Below are positions 50,941 through 58,923 of a DNA stretch of 64,000 nucleotides, piece after piece (positions within the stretch are counted from its first letter, which is position 1; each line of letters opens with the position of its first letter). Source of the stretch: Treponema vincentii F0403 (GTDB lineage: Bacteria > Spirochaetota > Spirochaetia > Treponematales > Treponemataceae); the NCBI RefSeq assembly GCF_000412995.1, contig NZ_KE332512.1, forward strand, positions 937,847 to 1,001,846, in the 5' to 3' direction. The translations under genes and the position numbers were made by a program. The notes below the pieces were generated by a model, which saw nothing but the letters and a program-made list of their open reading frames with translations, made no database searches and was not told where the DNA came from.

Positions 50941-52112
50941 ATGGTTTTAAGCGCAGCAAGCGGGCCGATAACCGAAATAGCCGATAATGTTAAAAAGGCG
51001 CACAACAGCATCCACAAAACCGGCGGCGTAAGAAAGGGCATTTTAAGACCGGCGATAATTGCCTGATTAAACAAGAGGACAATTAAGCAGGACAGTACCG
51101 TTCCAATTCCCGCACCTGATGCACTGATGATAAACGCTTCGGTAGAAGCAAGCTGCGCAAGTTTTTTCTTTGTACCACCGATAATCCGCAACATTCCGAA
51201 TTCTTCTTTCCGCTCATGGAATATCGAAGAAAACGACACCGCAAGTACAATGAATGACAAAAGCCAGAGCAGTGCAAGCAGCACATAAATATACACATTG
51301 AGGTTTGCGATACTCGACGAAATATTCGTCATCATCCGCTTGGAAATAAGGGGATAAATCTGCTCGCCTTCAAACTCTTTGAGTATACGCTGCGAAACGG
51401 CTCGTGCATCGGCGTTCGGCTTTAACCGCACCATAACGCTGGAAATAAGATCCTCATCCTGCGCAACCGGATGCTCCATAATCCGCTCATATTCTTTTGC
51501 AAGCCGCTTCGCATTCTCAATCGTCATAAACACGGAGTTATCAAATCCCATGCCGGTTTTCGCGAGCCTCCCGGCAATCACAAAAGGCTGATTAAAAAAC
51601 TTAACCTGCGAATGCGTATCTCCGACGATGTTGCTGCCCACGACGATCTGATTATCGGTAAGCGGCAGCCGTATCTGTTTTTCAAGCCACGGCTTAATGT
51701 TAAAGTCGGAATCAAAGTCGATACCGATTACCTGCAGCGGGAACGAACAGCATCCGGCGGAAAGGGTTGCAATAAAAAGCTGCGGAGAAGCGAGGTCAAC
51801 CCCTTCAATCTTTTTAAGGCGGTCTACAACCTCGGATTTAAAATAAAAACTGTTCGGTTCCCCCCGCAGCAGCGCACTTTCGATTTTTGAGTCATACCCC
51901 TGCGGCACCACAATGATGTCCGCCCCAAGCCGGTTTGACAGCGACTGCATTCCGCCGTTCAAACTCTTTACCAAAAAGCTGCCGGAAAAAAGACTGAACG
52001 CCAGCACCGCGGTAAGCACAATCAAACTCACCGTCCTAAACGGCTTGCGTTTAAGATTCAGTTTAGCAAGTTCAATAACCGTTAATTTTTTGACCGGTTC
52101 GGAAGCAGCCAT
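50895..52112 (-). CDS. FtsX/MacB-type ABC permease
   Basis: The 405-residue protein has one N-terminal helix (about residues 27-50), a large periplasmic MacB-PCD-like domain and three C-terminal helices of the FtsX fold (LLALLWLLSFIVLAVSFSSI onward). Members use a separate ATPase to work on periplasmic substrates. No matching LolD-type ATPase follows it. The adjoining ABC gene is convergent and of a different type. It starts five bases after the FMN lipoprotein gene. Confidence 0.88.
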   Translation of the reverse strand: MAASEPVKKLTVIELAKLNLKRKPFRTVSLIVLTAVLAFSLFSGSFLVKSLNGGMQSLSNRLGADIIVVPQGYDSKIESALLRGEPNSFYFKSEVVDRLKKIEGVDLASPQLFIATLSAGCCSFPLQVIGIDFDSDFNIKPWLEKQIRLPLTDNQIVVGSNIVGDTHSQVKFFNQPFVIAGRLAKTGMGFDNSVFMTIENAKRLAKEYERIMEHPVAQDEDLISSVMVRLKPNADARAVSQRILKEFEGEQIYPLISKRMMTNISSSIANLNVYIYVLLALLWLLSFIVLAVSFSSIFHERKEEFGMLRIIGGTKKKLAQLASTEAFIISASGAGIGTVLSCLIVLLFNQAIIAGLKMPFLTPPVLWMLLCAFLTLSAISVIGPLAALKTIHGFTKQEPALQLQG

Positions 52113-52117
52113 CGTTA

Positions 52118-52603
52118 TTACTCCGCCTTTGCCTCTTTAAGCGCAATACCAACCACATTCTCAAACAGTTCATACGATACGGTCGCGCCTGCAATCGCAT
52201 CGACTTTATCAAGCTGCTGCGTTTCAACCAGTTTCGGACCATACTTTTCGGCATTCTTAATTGCGTTCTGCGCAATTTTGTATAAACCGGCATTCTTAAT
52301 CACTCCGTCGGTTTTGCCGTAGTCCTCGCCTTTCAGCGTTCCGTCCTTCTCGTAAGATAGAAATTCACAGTCGGTAATTTTACCGTCTTTAACGGTTATC
52401 GTTACCTCGGCATTTCCGCCCCAATCGTCTTTAATACCGGAAACCGCTTTGTAAACGCCATCCTTATACCGTACCGTAGGTTGTACAGCTTGTGCCGATT
52501 GTCCGACCTGCTGCGCTGCGCCTTCATTTTTACTACACCCTGCGAAACAAAATGCCGCAAGTGCCAATGTAATTGTGAATATACGCAAAGTTGTTTTTTT
52601 CAT
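52118..52603 (-). CDS. FMN-binding domain lipoprotein
   Basis: A 161-residue lipoprotein (lipobox CFAGCSKN) with a single FMN_bind domain. The sequence DAIAGATVSYE near the end is the ApbE acceptor motif, with Thr141 the expected site of covalent FMN. The N-terminal part has DGVYKAVSGIKDDWGGNAEV, typical of the domain. The apbE gene at 38258 supplies the enzyme. With the FtsX-like permease downstream it may form a periplasmic redox or metal-uptake system. Confidence 0.9.
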   Translation of the reverse strand: MKKTTLRIFTITLALAAFCFAGCSKNEGAAQQVGQSAQAVQPTVRYKDGVYKAVSGIKDDWGGNAEVTITVKDGKITDCEFLSYEKDGTLKGEDYGKTDGVIKNAGLYKIAQNAIKNAEKYGPKLVETQQLDKVDAIAGATVSYELFENVVGIALKEAKAE

Positions 52604-52634
52604 TCTTTACTCCTATAAAAAGTCAATTAACGCA

Positions 52635-54623
52635 TTAATTAAGCGCTTCCCACTGTTCGGTGAGTGCTGCGGCGTTCTCCTGTAAGGCTTGAATTTGCTG
52701 CTGCACGCTGCGTACTTTTTCGCCGTCGGCGTAAACTTCGGGGCTTGCAAGCTGTGTTTCCAGTTCTTTTATCTTGTCCTCGGTTTGTGAAAGCTCTGTA
52801 AAAATACGTTCTTCTTCTTTCTCGCGTTTGCGTTTTTCGGCCCGCTGCTTTTTCTGCTCATCATAAGAAAGGGCTGTACCGCCCGTATTGGATGACGCTA
52901 TTCCCGATTGTAAACCGGAAGAGTCAGCCTCTGCCTTACCGGAGGAAGCACTTGTTTTTCCATCGTTTCCGCCGGCTTCGGAGCTGCCGTTCGCTTCGGC
53001 AGCAATCCGGTACAGGTAATAGTCGTAGGTACCGGGGAAATTTCTGATGCGGGTACCCGCTGCGGGGGAAGAGCCGGCTGTAAGTTCAAGGATACGGGTT
53101 GCAAGGCCTTGGATAAAAAACTTATCGTGCGAGACAAAGATAACCGTCCCTTCAAACCGCTGCAGCGCATCCAGCAGCACATCTTTGGAGTGAAGGTCGA
53201 GGTGATTGGTAGGTTCGTCGAGGATGAGGAGATTCAGCGGCTTTAACAGCAGCCGGAGCAGTGCAAGTCTGCTTTTCTCCCCGCCCGACAGCACGGAAAG
53301 CTGCTTATAGATGTCGTCTCCGCGGAACAAAAAGGCGGCGAGCATATCGTAGAGCTTAGGGATAAGATGCGTCGGCGCTTCCCGTTCCACCTGCTGTATG
53401 ATGGTTTCGCTGCCGTTAATCCGTTCGGCCTCATCCTGCGAAAAATAACCGGTAATGATACCTGCCCCGTACTTAACGGTTCCGGTGTACGCCGAATCCT
53501 CGCCTGCCAGTATGCGTAAAAAGGTGGTTTTACCGGCGCCGTTCCGTCCGGCCAAGGCAATCCGTTCCTGTTTGGTTACAGTCAGTTCCGCATCTTTCAG
53601 CACGAGCCGTTCCCCGTAAGCTTTGGTGATACCTTCGGCTTGCAGCGCAATATTCCCCGAATGAGGGGCAGGCGGAAAGCTAAAGTGAATTTTCTTTAAG
53701 TGTTCGGGCAATTCGATACGCTCAAGTTTTTCCAGCCGCTTTACCCGATCCTGCACCGCAGCCGCCTTTGTCGCCTTATACCGGAACTTTCTGATAAAAT
53801 CTTCGGTTTTTGCGATTTCCAGCTGCTGCTGCGCGTACGCTTTTATCAGCGAAGCGAGTTCAACCTCCCGTGTTTTTTCGTAGTTGGTATAGGTTCCGGC
53901 GTAGCGTTTCAGCGTTCCGTTAAACAATTCGTACGTTTCGTTAACGGTCGCGTCTAAAAACGAGCGATCATGGCTGACCAGCAAAAAACCGCCGGTAAAT
54001 TTCTTAAGCCACAGTTCAAGCCAGCTGCGCGCTTCGATATCGAGGTAATTGGTCGGCTCGTCCAAAATGATGATGTCCGCCCCGCTCAAAAGAATCTTCG
54101 CAAGCGCGATGCGCATCTGCCATCCGCCCGAAAATTCATCGGTCAGACGGGTAAAATCTTCGGCGGTAAACCCGAGTCCGCGCAGCGTTTCATCCGCCAG
54201 CCGCTGCCTAAAGTACCAGCCCGATTGTTCAAGCTCGGTTTGCAGGGCGTGATAATCGTGCGCAAGCCGTTCCGCCTTCGCAGCATCGGCTTCTTCGCTC
54301 ATCAGTTTTCCGACTGCCTCGAGCTGCTCCAACAGCTGCGCCCCGCGGGAAAAGGCGGTATCCGCTTCTTCCGCCAGCGTTTTACCCGTGTGCACAATGC
54401 CGGATTGCGGCAGGTAGGCAACACGGGTGTTCTTTTCCATCGAAATGGCTCCGGAATCGGCCTGCATCACCCCTGCGATAATCTTCATCAACGTAGACTT
54501 ACCGCTGCCGTTAGCGCCCGTGAGCGCCGCCTTTGTCCCCTGCGTCAGCACAAGCGTGATATTTTGCAGGATATCGCGGTCGCCGAACGCAAGCGAGATA
54601 TTTGAAAGCTGAACAAACGGCAT
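52635..54623 (-). CDS. ABC-F family ATPase (Uup/EttA-like)
   Basis: A 662-residue soluble protein. Domain 1 has GANGSGKSTL, FSGGWQMRIALAK and DEPTNYLD. A linker of basic helices follows, then domain 2 with GRNGAGKTTF, LSGGEKSRLALL and DEPTNHLD. The C-terminal coiled coil (EKRKREKEEERIFTELSQTE onward) resembles Uup. ABC-F proteins act on the ribosome. The last 92 bases are duplicated as a ghost at 48099-48190. Its start overlaps the SH3 lipoprotein stop by one base. Confidence 0.92.
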   Translation of the reverse strand: MPFVQLSNISLAFGDRDILQNITLVLTQGTKAALTGANGSGKSTLMKIIAGVMQADSGAISMEKNTRVAYLPQSGIVHTGKTLAEEADTAFSRGAQLLEQLEAVGKLMSEEADAAKAERLAHDYHALQTELEQSGWYFRQRLADETLRGLGFTAEDFTRLTDEFSGGWQMRIALAKILLSGADIIILDEPTNYLDIEARSWLELWLKKFTGGFLLVSHDRSFLDATVNETYELFNGTLKRYAGTYTNYEKTREVELASLIKAYAQQQLEIAKTEDFIRKFRYKATKAAAVQDRVKRLEKLERIELPEHLKKIHFSFPPAPHSGNIALQAEGITKAYGERLVLKDAELTVTKQERIALAGRNGAGKTTFLRILAGEDSAYTGTVKYGAGIITGYFSQDEAERINGSETIIQQVEREAPTHLIPKLYDMLAAFLFRGDDIYKQLSVLSGGEKSRLALLRLLLKPLNLLILDEPTNHLDLHSKDVLLDALQRFEGTVIFVSHDKFFIQGLATRILELTAGSSPAAGTRIRNFPGTYDYYLYRIAAEANGSSEAGGNDGKTSASSGKAEADSSGLQSGIASSNTGGTALSYDEQKKQRAEKRKREKEEERIFTELSQTEDKIKELETQLASPEVYADGEKVRSVQQQIQALQENAAALTEQWEALN

Positions 54624-55951
54624 TATTCTTCCAAACCTTCCGTCCCGAAAAAGAGGATGACGGGATTGAGGTTCCGCACAGCGGCAACACCGTCGGTGAT
54701 ATTTTCAGGCTGCACATATTCGAGCTTGACGCCCTGCTTGGACACCGTATAAAAGAAGTCGATCCAGTCTGCGCTGCCGTCGAATTTAAACGACAAGACT
54801 CCCATGTATTCGGTTCTAAGCTTAGCGCTGATAAAATACCGGATAGCAACGGAACCGGAGTTCCCCGCTCCTCTCGGAATAATCGCCGGAGACAACACCT
54901 GATACCCGTTCCAGATGAAACGGCCGCCGTCTAAAAATTGGAGTACGCCGTAATTGACGGAATTAAACGCCGGACCGGTTGTAACGAGGGTTTGCAGTGC
55001 AGCGTTCCGGCGCTCCGTCTCTGCCTGCGCAAGTGCCTGCGGGTCTTCAGTGAGGGTAATAAAATACTGTATTTGTACCCTCCCCTTCTCATCGGTATAA
55101 TTGACGGCAATAGTATCCGAATCTCTAATTTGTAAAAGGAGCGGAGAGCCTTCAAACTGATAGGCGCCCATCCTGTTTTTTGTAATACCGGTATAAGAGA
55201 AAGCAAGCTGCTCATCTTTCAGCATAATACGCGCAACGCCGGTTCCTTCGCCGGGGAAAAAGCCGAAGTTCTCCGTCATCCGTTCAGGGTCAATCTGCTT
55301 TTTCCGGATCATATCGCGGTAATATTCCGGATACCATCGGCTTTTTAAAATACTTGCCAGAACGTCATCCGCTACCGTTTCTGCTGTCTGTGGAGAGGCG
55401 GAAGGCTCTCCCTCATCGTATGTAAAAAGATTATAAGAAAAACACCAGCCGCGGGTACCGTCGTTGGTCATCACATAAAGCCAATCGCCTTCCAACGGCT
55501 TATCGCGTGCAACAACCGGCGCTCCTTCCCCTTTCCAGAGAACCTTTACAATCTGGCTTTCGCGCAGCCGGTACACCTGTTTACCGGTATTGTCGGGCGT
55601 AGAGCGAAGCGGCAGACCGTCCAGCTTTACCGCGGCATACACCGAACGGTATTCTGCAGTCTTTTTGATATAGGCTTCCGCTTCCCGCTTTGAAGCACAA
55701 AAGGTAAGCTGCCAAAGCGGAATCTCTATTTTTTGCTTATTCAACTCGGCGATATACACCTTTGAAATATTCGAGCGGACGAGAATCGGCACCACATCCG
55801 ATGCCGTTAAGTTGTATTCGGGGATCGACCAATTGACAACGCCGTAGCCGATCTTCTTAGAGCATCCGGTTATCATAAAAATACCGGAGCAAACTACCGT
55901 TAAAATGAACAAAATGAGCTTAGTATTGTAAAAATAACGCAATTTTTTCAT
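54623..55951 (-). CDS. SH3-domain lipoprotein
   Basis: A 442-residue lipoprotein (lipobox MITGCSKK). An SH3-like domain lies in the first half (VKLDGLPLRSTPDNTGKQV, ending WLYVMTNDGTRGWCFSYNLF), a fold that often binds cell wall. The second half is beta-rich and not recognised. It heads the minus-strand run SH3 lipoprotein, ABC-F, FMN lipoprotein, permease. Confidence 0.8.
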   Translation of the reverse strand: MKKLRYFYNTKLILFILTVVCSGIFMITGCSKKIGYGVVNWSIPEYNLTASDVVPILVRSNISKVYIAELNKQKIEIPLWQLTFCASKREAEAYIKKTAEYRSVYAAVKLDGLPLRSTPDNTGKQVYRLRESQIVKVLWKGEGAPVVARDKPLEGDWLYVMTNDGTRGWCFSYNLFTYDEGEPSASPQTAETVADDVLASILKSRWYPEYYRDMIRKKQIDPERMTENFGFFPGEGTGVARIMLKDEQLAFSYTGITKNRMGAYQFEGSPLLLQIRDSDTIAVNYTDEKGRVQIQYFITLTEDPQALAQAETERRNAALQTLVTTGPAFNSVNYGVLQFLDGGRFIWNGYQVLSPAIIPRGAGNSGSVAIRYFISAKLRTEYMGVLSFKFDGSADWIDFFYTVSKQGVKLEYVQPENITDGVAAVRNLNPVILFFGTEGLEE

Positions 55952-56003
55952 ACCTGTGGATTATACTTTAAAGCCCGTATCCGCGCAAGGATATTGCCGC
56001 AGA

Positions 56004-56107
56004 GTAAACGCATCAGGCAGATAAACACATATCGCAAAATAAAGAGGCTATTCGACCAGAACTGCCTGTTTATTTTGCGGGGTATTCACAATGTCTGATG
56101 CGTTTAC
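56004..56107. repeat. Full copy of the AAACGCATCAG inverted-repeat element
   Basis: GTAAACGCATCAG (56004-56016) pairs with CTGATGCGTTTAC (56095-56107). CAGGCAG (56014) pairs with CTGCCTG (56062), and GCAAAATAAA (56034-56043) with TTTATTTTGC (56069-56078). Parts recur at 7278-7444, 33414-33427 and 60344-60378. It sits between the divergent SH3 and TPR genes and could act on either promoter. Confidence 0.8.
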
Positions 56108-56159
56108 CCAGTCTCTCCGCTCGATAGACTTTTTTTATATTTTCCGCTATTTTTACGGT

Positions 56160-58742
56160 ATGGGGATGCTCAAACTTTACATCGATTATTTTAAAAGTAA
56201 GCTTAAAAATCTGCGGAAATCTAAAAAAGAAATTCCGATCGATTATGAAGAAATTGTTGAAGAACAATGGCAGGCCGATTTTTCCAAACCGGAAAACTGC
56301 CGGTTTGTTGCCGAAACGGGCGACGGATACAGTGCCGCTTTTACGCCGCACACTACTGCCGAACCCGGCACGGGCGGTATAACGCTTGAAGCGCAGCGGA
56401 AGCATCTCTATGCATGGACGGTAAATCCGGTCTTCCGCTATAAAGATGTCATTATCGAAGCCGATATTCGGCTGCCGGAACCTGCAAAAAAAACAAACGG
56501 TGCGGATGTTCCGCCCGATACCTCCGATAAAGCGGGAGCTTTTGCCGCAGGGCTTTTGTTCCGTTATATCAACCAGAGCACCTTTTATGCATTGCTGATA
56601 TCGGATGCCGGTTGGGTGCGGCTCGATGCGGTGGTCAACAGTACCCCGATGCCCCTTTTAGGCTGGGTAAAAATTCCCCATGCCGAGCAGGAGGGCACTA
56701 CGGATGATACTGCCGCAGAGCATACCTATTCAATTAAACTTATCGCTAATAATACGACAATCACCATTGTGATAAACGGGCACTGGATTGCCTGCTGCGA
56801 AGACGACACCATTCAAGCGGCAGGAAAAATTGCTTTTGCGATTCAAAACTGGGAGACCTATCCGCAAGCGGCAGCCCTGCTCTCCCGCTTTTCGTTAAAC
56901 TCCATTCCGATGGCGGTAGAAACGGCATACACGGAAGCAAACGAATTTTCCGCAGTACCGCCCGATGCACGCATCAGTCTTGCCAAAACGCTCTATGCGA
57001 TGGGGCGGTATGTTCCCGCCCTGCTCCAGCTGCGGGCTGCGGCACGGTTACGGGAACCGGCGGAAGCCGACAGGATATTGGCAGGCCGCATCTACTTTGC
57101 GCAGCGGATGCTCGACGAAGCGGAGCAGGAGTTCAAAGCGGTGTTGGAAGCGAATCCTTCCAATGAAGAAGCCGTTGCGGAACTCGGCGGTATTTATTAC
57201 CGTGCGGAACGATATGAAGATTTACAGCACTTGCTGAATCAGGCGCCGAAATCGATGACAGCGCAATCATCATTCCTCTCCAATCTTGAAGGCCATTTAT
57301 TCCACGCGCTCGGAAAACACGAAGAAGCGGCCGAAGCGTACCGGCGCGCATTTATGGTGAGTCCCGATCAGGGGCTTTTCGCATTTCACCAAGCAAACGA
57401 ACTGTACGATTGCGGAAAGAAACCGGAAGCGGTGGATGCATACATACAGGCGGCACGGACTTTTTTACAGCACGAAGCTTACGACGATCTTGCAGAAGTC
57501 ATCACGATATTGGAACGGATAGCCCCGGACAATCCGCAGATTCTTTCGATCGCAGGGAAATACGCTTATGCGATAGGCCGATACGACGAAGCTTTGCTGA
57601 AATTAAAAGCCGCTTGTAAAAAAGGTTCCGACGATTCCGCCGACTGGTATCTGTGCGGATTGCTCCTGAAAACAGATCAGCCGAAAGAGGCGATAAAAGC
57701 GCTTAAAAAGGCCTGTGCCCTTGAGCCCGATTACGGATTATATCAGTTCCGGTTGGCGGAAGCGCTCTTTTTAAGCAATGGAAAATATCAGCCGGTATTG
57801 GAAAAGGCACTTGCCGCCGATCCGCAAAATGCGTGGATACATAATTTACGCGCATTGGCAGCTCTGAAAGAGAACAATATCGAACAAGCCGAAGCGGCAA
57901 TTGCCGAGGCGCGCCGGCTTCTGCCCGACGAGGTGCCGCTGCTGGTAAACTACCTTGAAGTGCAGCGGAGAAAGGGACAACTTGCAGCGTGCCTGCCCCT
58001 CTTCGATATTGAAAACGGCACAGCCGACCTTGCGGTGGAACGGAACCGGGCGGCTGCGTTCCATGCGCTCGCAAATGCATTCGCCGCAGACGATTCCCGC
58101 GAAGAAGCGCAGCAATGGTACTATAAAGCGTTAAAACTCGAACCGAAAAACCCCGAACTCCTCACCGATAAGGCGGAAAACGACTATGAGCTGTTTCTCC
58201 TTAACGAGGCGGATGACGGTTTGGTGAAGGCGCTCGATATTAAACCGTCGGTACGGATATATCAGCTCATTGCCGCAATATCCGTTCAAAAAGGAGACTA
58301 TGCCCGCGCCGAAGTAACATTACGGGCAGGGCTTGAAGCTTTTGCCGAAAACCCCGACCTGCACTACGACCTCGTTTGCATATACCGCAACACAAAGCGG
58401 TTTGAACAGGCGCAAGCACAACTCGCGCAGCTTAAACAATACGAAACCTCAGACCGTGTCGATGCGCTCGAAAAAGCTCTCATGCAGGATACCGGTGCCG
58501 CCGTCCCGCCGGCCGCAGCCAAAAAACCGAGAGCCGCTTCCAAATCCGCCGCAAGCAAAAAAAGCACGGCAGCAACTGAACCGGCAGGAGAACAAAAGGC
58601 CGTTCAAAAACCAAAAGCAGCCGCAGCTAAAAAGCCCAAAGAAGCTGCCGACACCGCCGCAAAGAAAAAAGCCGCTCCAAAAACCGGAACGGCGGCGAAA
58701 AAAAAAGCCGGCGCAAAGAAGGCGTCCGAATCATCCGAATAA
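56160..58742 (+). CDS. TPR-repeat protein with lysine/alanine-rich tail
   Basis: About 860 residues. A lectin-like beta domain with family-16-type layout may occupy residues 40-260 (FRYKDVIIEADIRLPEP, FAIQNWETYPQAAALLSRF). From about 270 to 790 come many tetratricopeptide repeats. The last 75 residues are almost all Ala, Lys, Pro and Ser, like the tails of histone H1 or AlgP. An in-frame ATG at 56091 lies inside the repeat element, so ATG 56160 or 56166 is preferred. No strong ribosome site is seen. No signal peptide is evident, so it is probably cytoplasmic, and the tail could bind nucleic acid. Confidence 0.8.
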   Translation: MGMLKLYIDYFKSKLKNLRKSKKEIPIDYEEIVEEQWQADFSKPENCRFVAETGDGYSAAFTPHTTAEPGTGGITLEAQRKHLYAWTVNPVFRYKDVIIEADIRLPEPAKKTNGADVPPDTSDKAGAFAAGLLFRYINQSTFYALLISDAGWVRLDAVVNSTPMPLLGWVKIPHAEQEGTTDDTAAEHTYSIKLIANNTTITIVINGHWIACCEDDTIQAAGKIAFAIQNWETYPQAAALLSRFSLNSIPMAVETAYTEANEFSAVPPDARISLAKTLYAMGRYVPALLQLRAAARLREPAEADRILAGRIYFAQRMLDEAEQEFKAVLEANPSNEEAVAELGGIYYRAERYEDLQHLLNQAPKSMTAQSSFLSNLEGHLFHALGKHEEAAEAYRRAFMVSPDQGLFAFHQANELYDCGKKPEAVDAYIQAARTFLQHEAYDDLAEVITILERIAPDNPQILSIAGKYAYAIGRYDEALLKLKAACKKGSDDSADWYLCGLLLKTDQPKEAIKALKKACALEPDYGLYQFRLAEALFLSNGKYQPVLEKALAADPQNAWIHNLRALAALKENNIEQAEAAIAEARRLLPDEVPLLVNYLEVQRRKGQLAACLPLFDIENGTADLAVERNRAAAFHALANAFAADDSREEAQQWYYKALKLEPKNPELLTDKAENDYELFLLNEADDGLVKALDIKPSVRIYQLIAAISVQKGDYARAEVTLRAGLEAFAENPDLHYDLVCIYRNTKRFEQAQAQLAQLKQYETSDRVDALEKALMQDTGAAVPPAAAKKPRAASKSAASKKSTAATEPAGEQKAVQKPKAAAAKKPKEAADTAAKKKAAPKTGTAAKKKAGAKKASESSE

Positions 58743-58751
58743 ATCATTGGG

Positions 58752-58910
58752 CAGCTCTAAAAACTCGGTTAGATTTTTAGAAGATGCCTCATCAGCAAAG
58801 CTGATAACGAGTTTTTATTTAAGTCTTTATAATATAATGACTTAAATAAAAACATTGCAAATTACATCTAAGGAAAACCTCTAAAAACTGAGGTTTTTAG
58901 AGGTTACCTA
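58752..58910. repeat. Dispersed intergenic hairpin element, copy E, plus a second hairpin
   Basis: 58752-58873 matches copy D in order and length (CTCTAAAAACTCGG..., ATCAGC-AAA-GCTGAT). It has the perfect stem TTTTTATTTAAGTC/GACTTAAATAAAAA around TTTATAATATAAT, and ends with GCAAATTACATCTAAGG. It is followed by AACCTCTAAAAACTGAGGTTTTTAGAGGTT (58876-58906), a compact hairpin that may terminate the TPR transcript. Confidence 0.85.
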
Positions 58911-58923
58911 TAATCGCACAACA

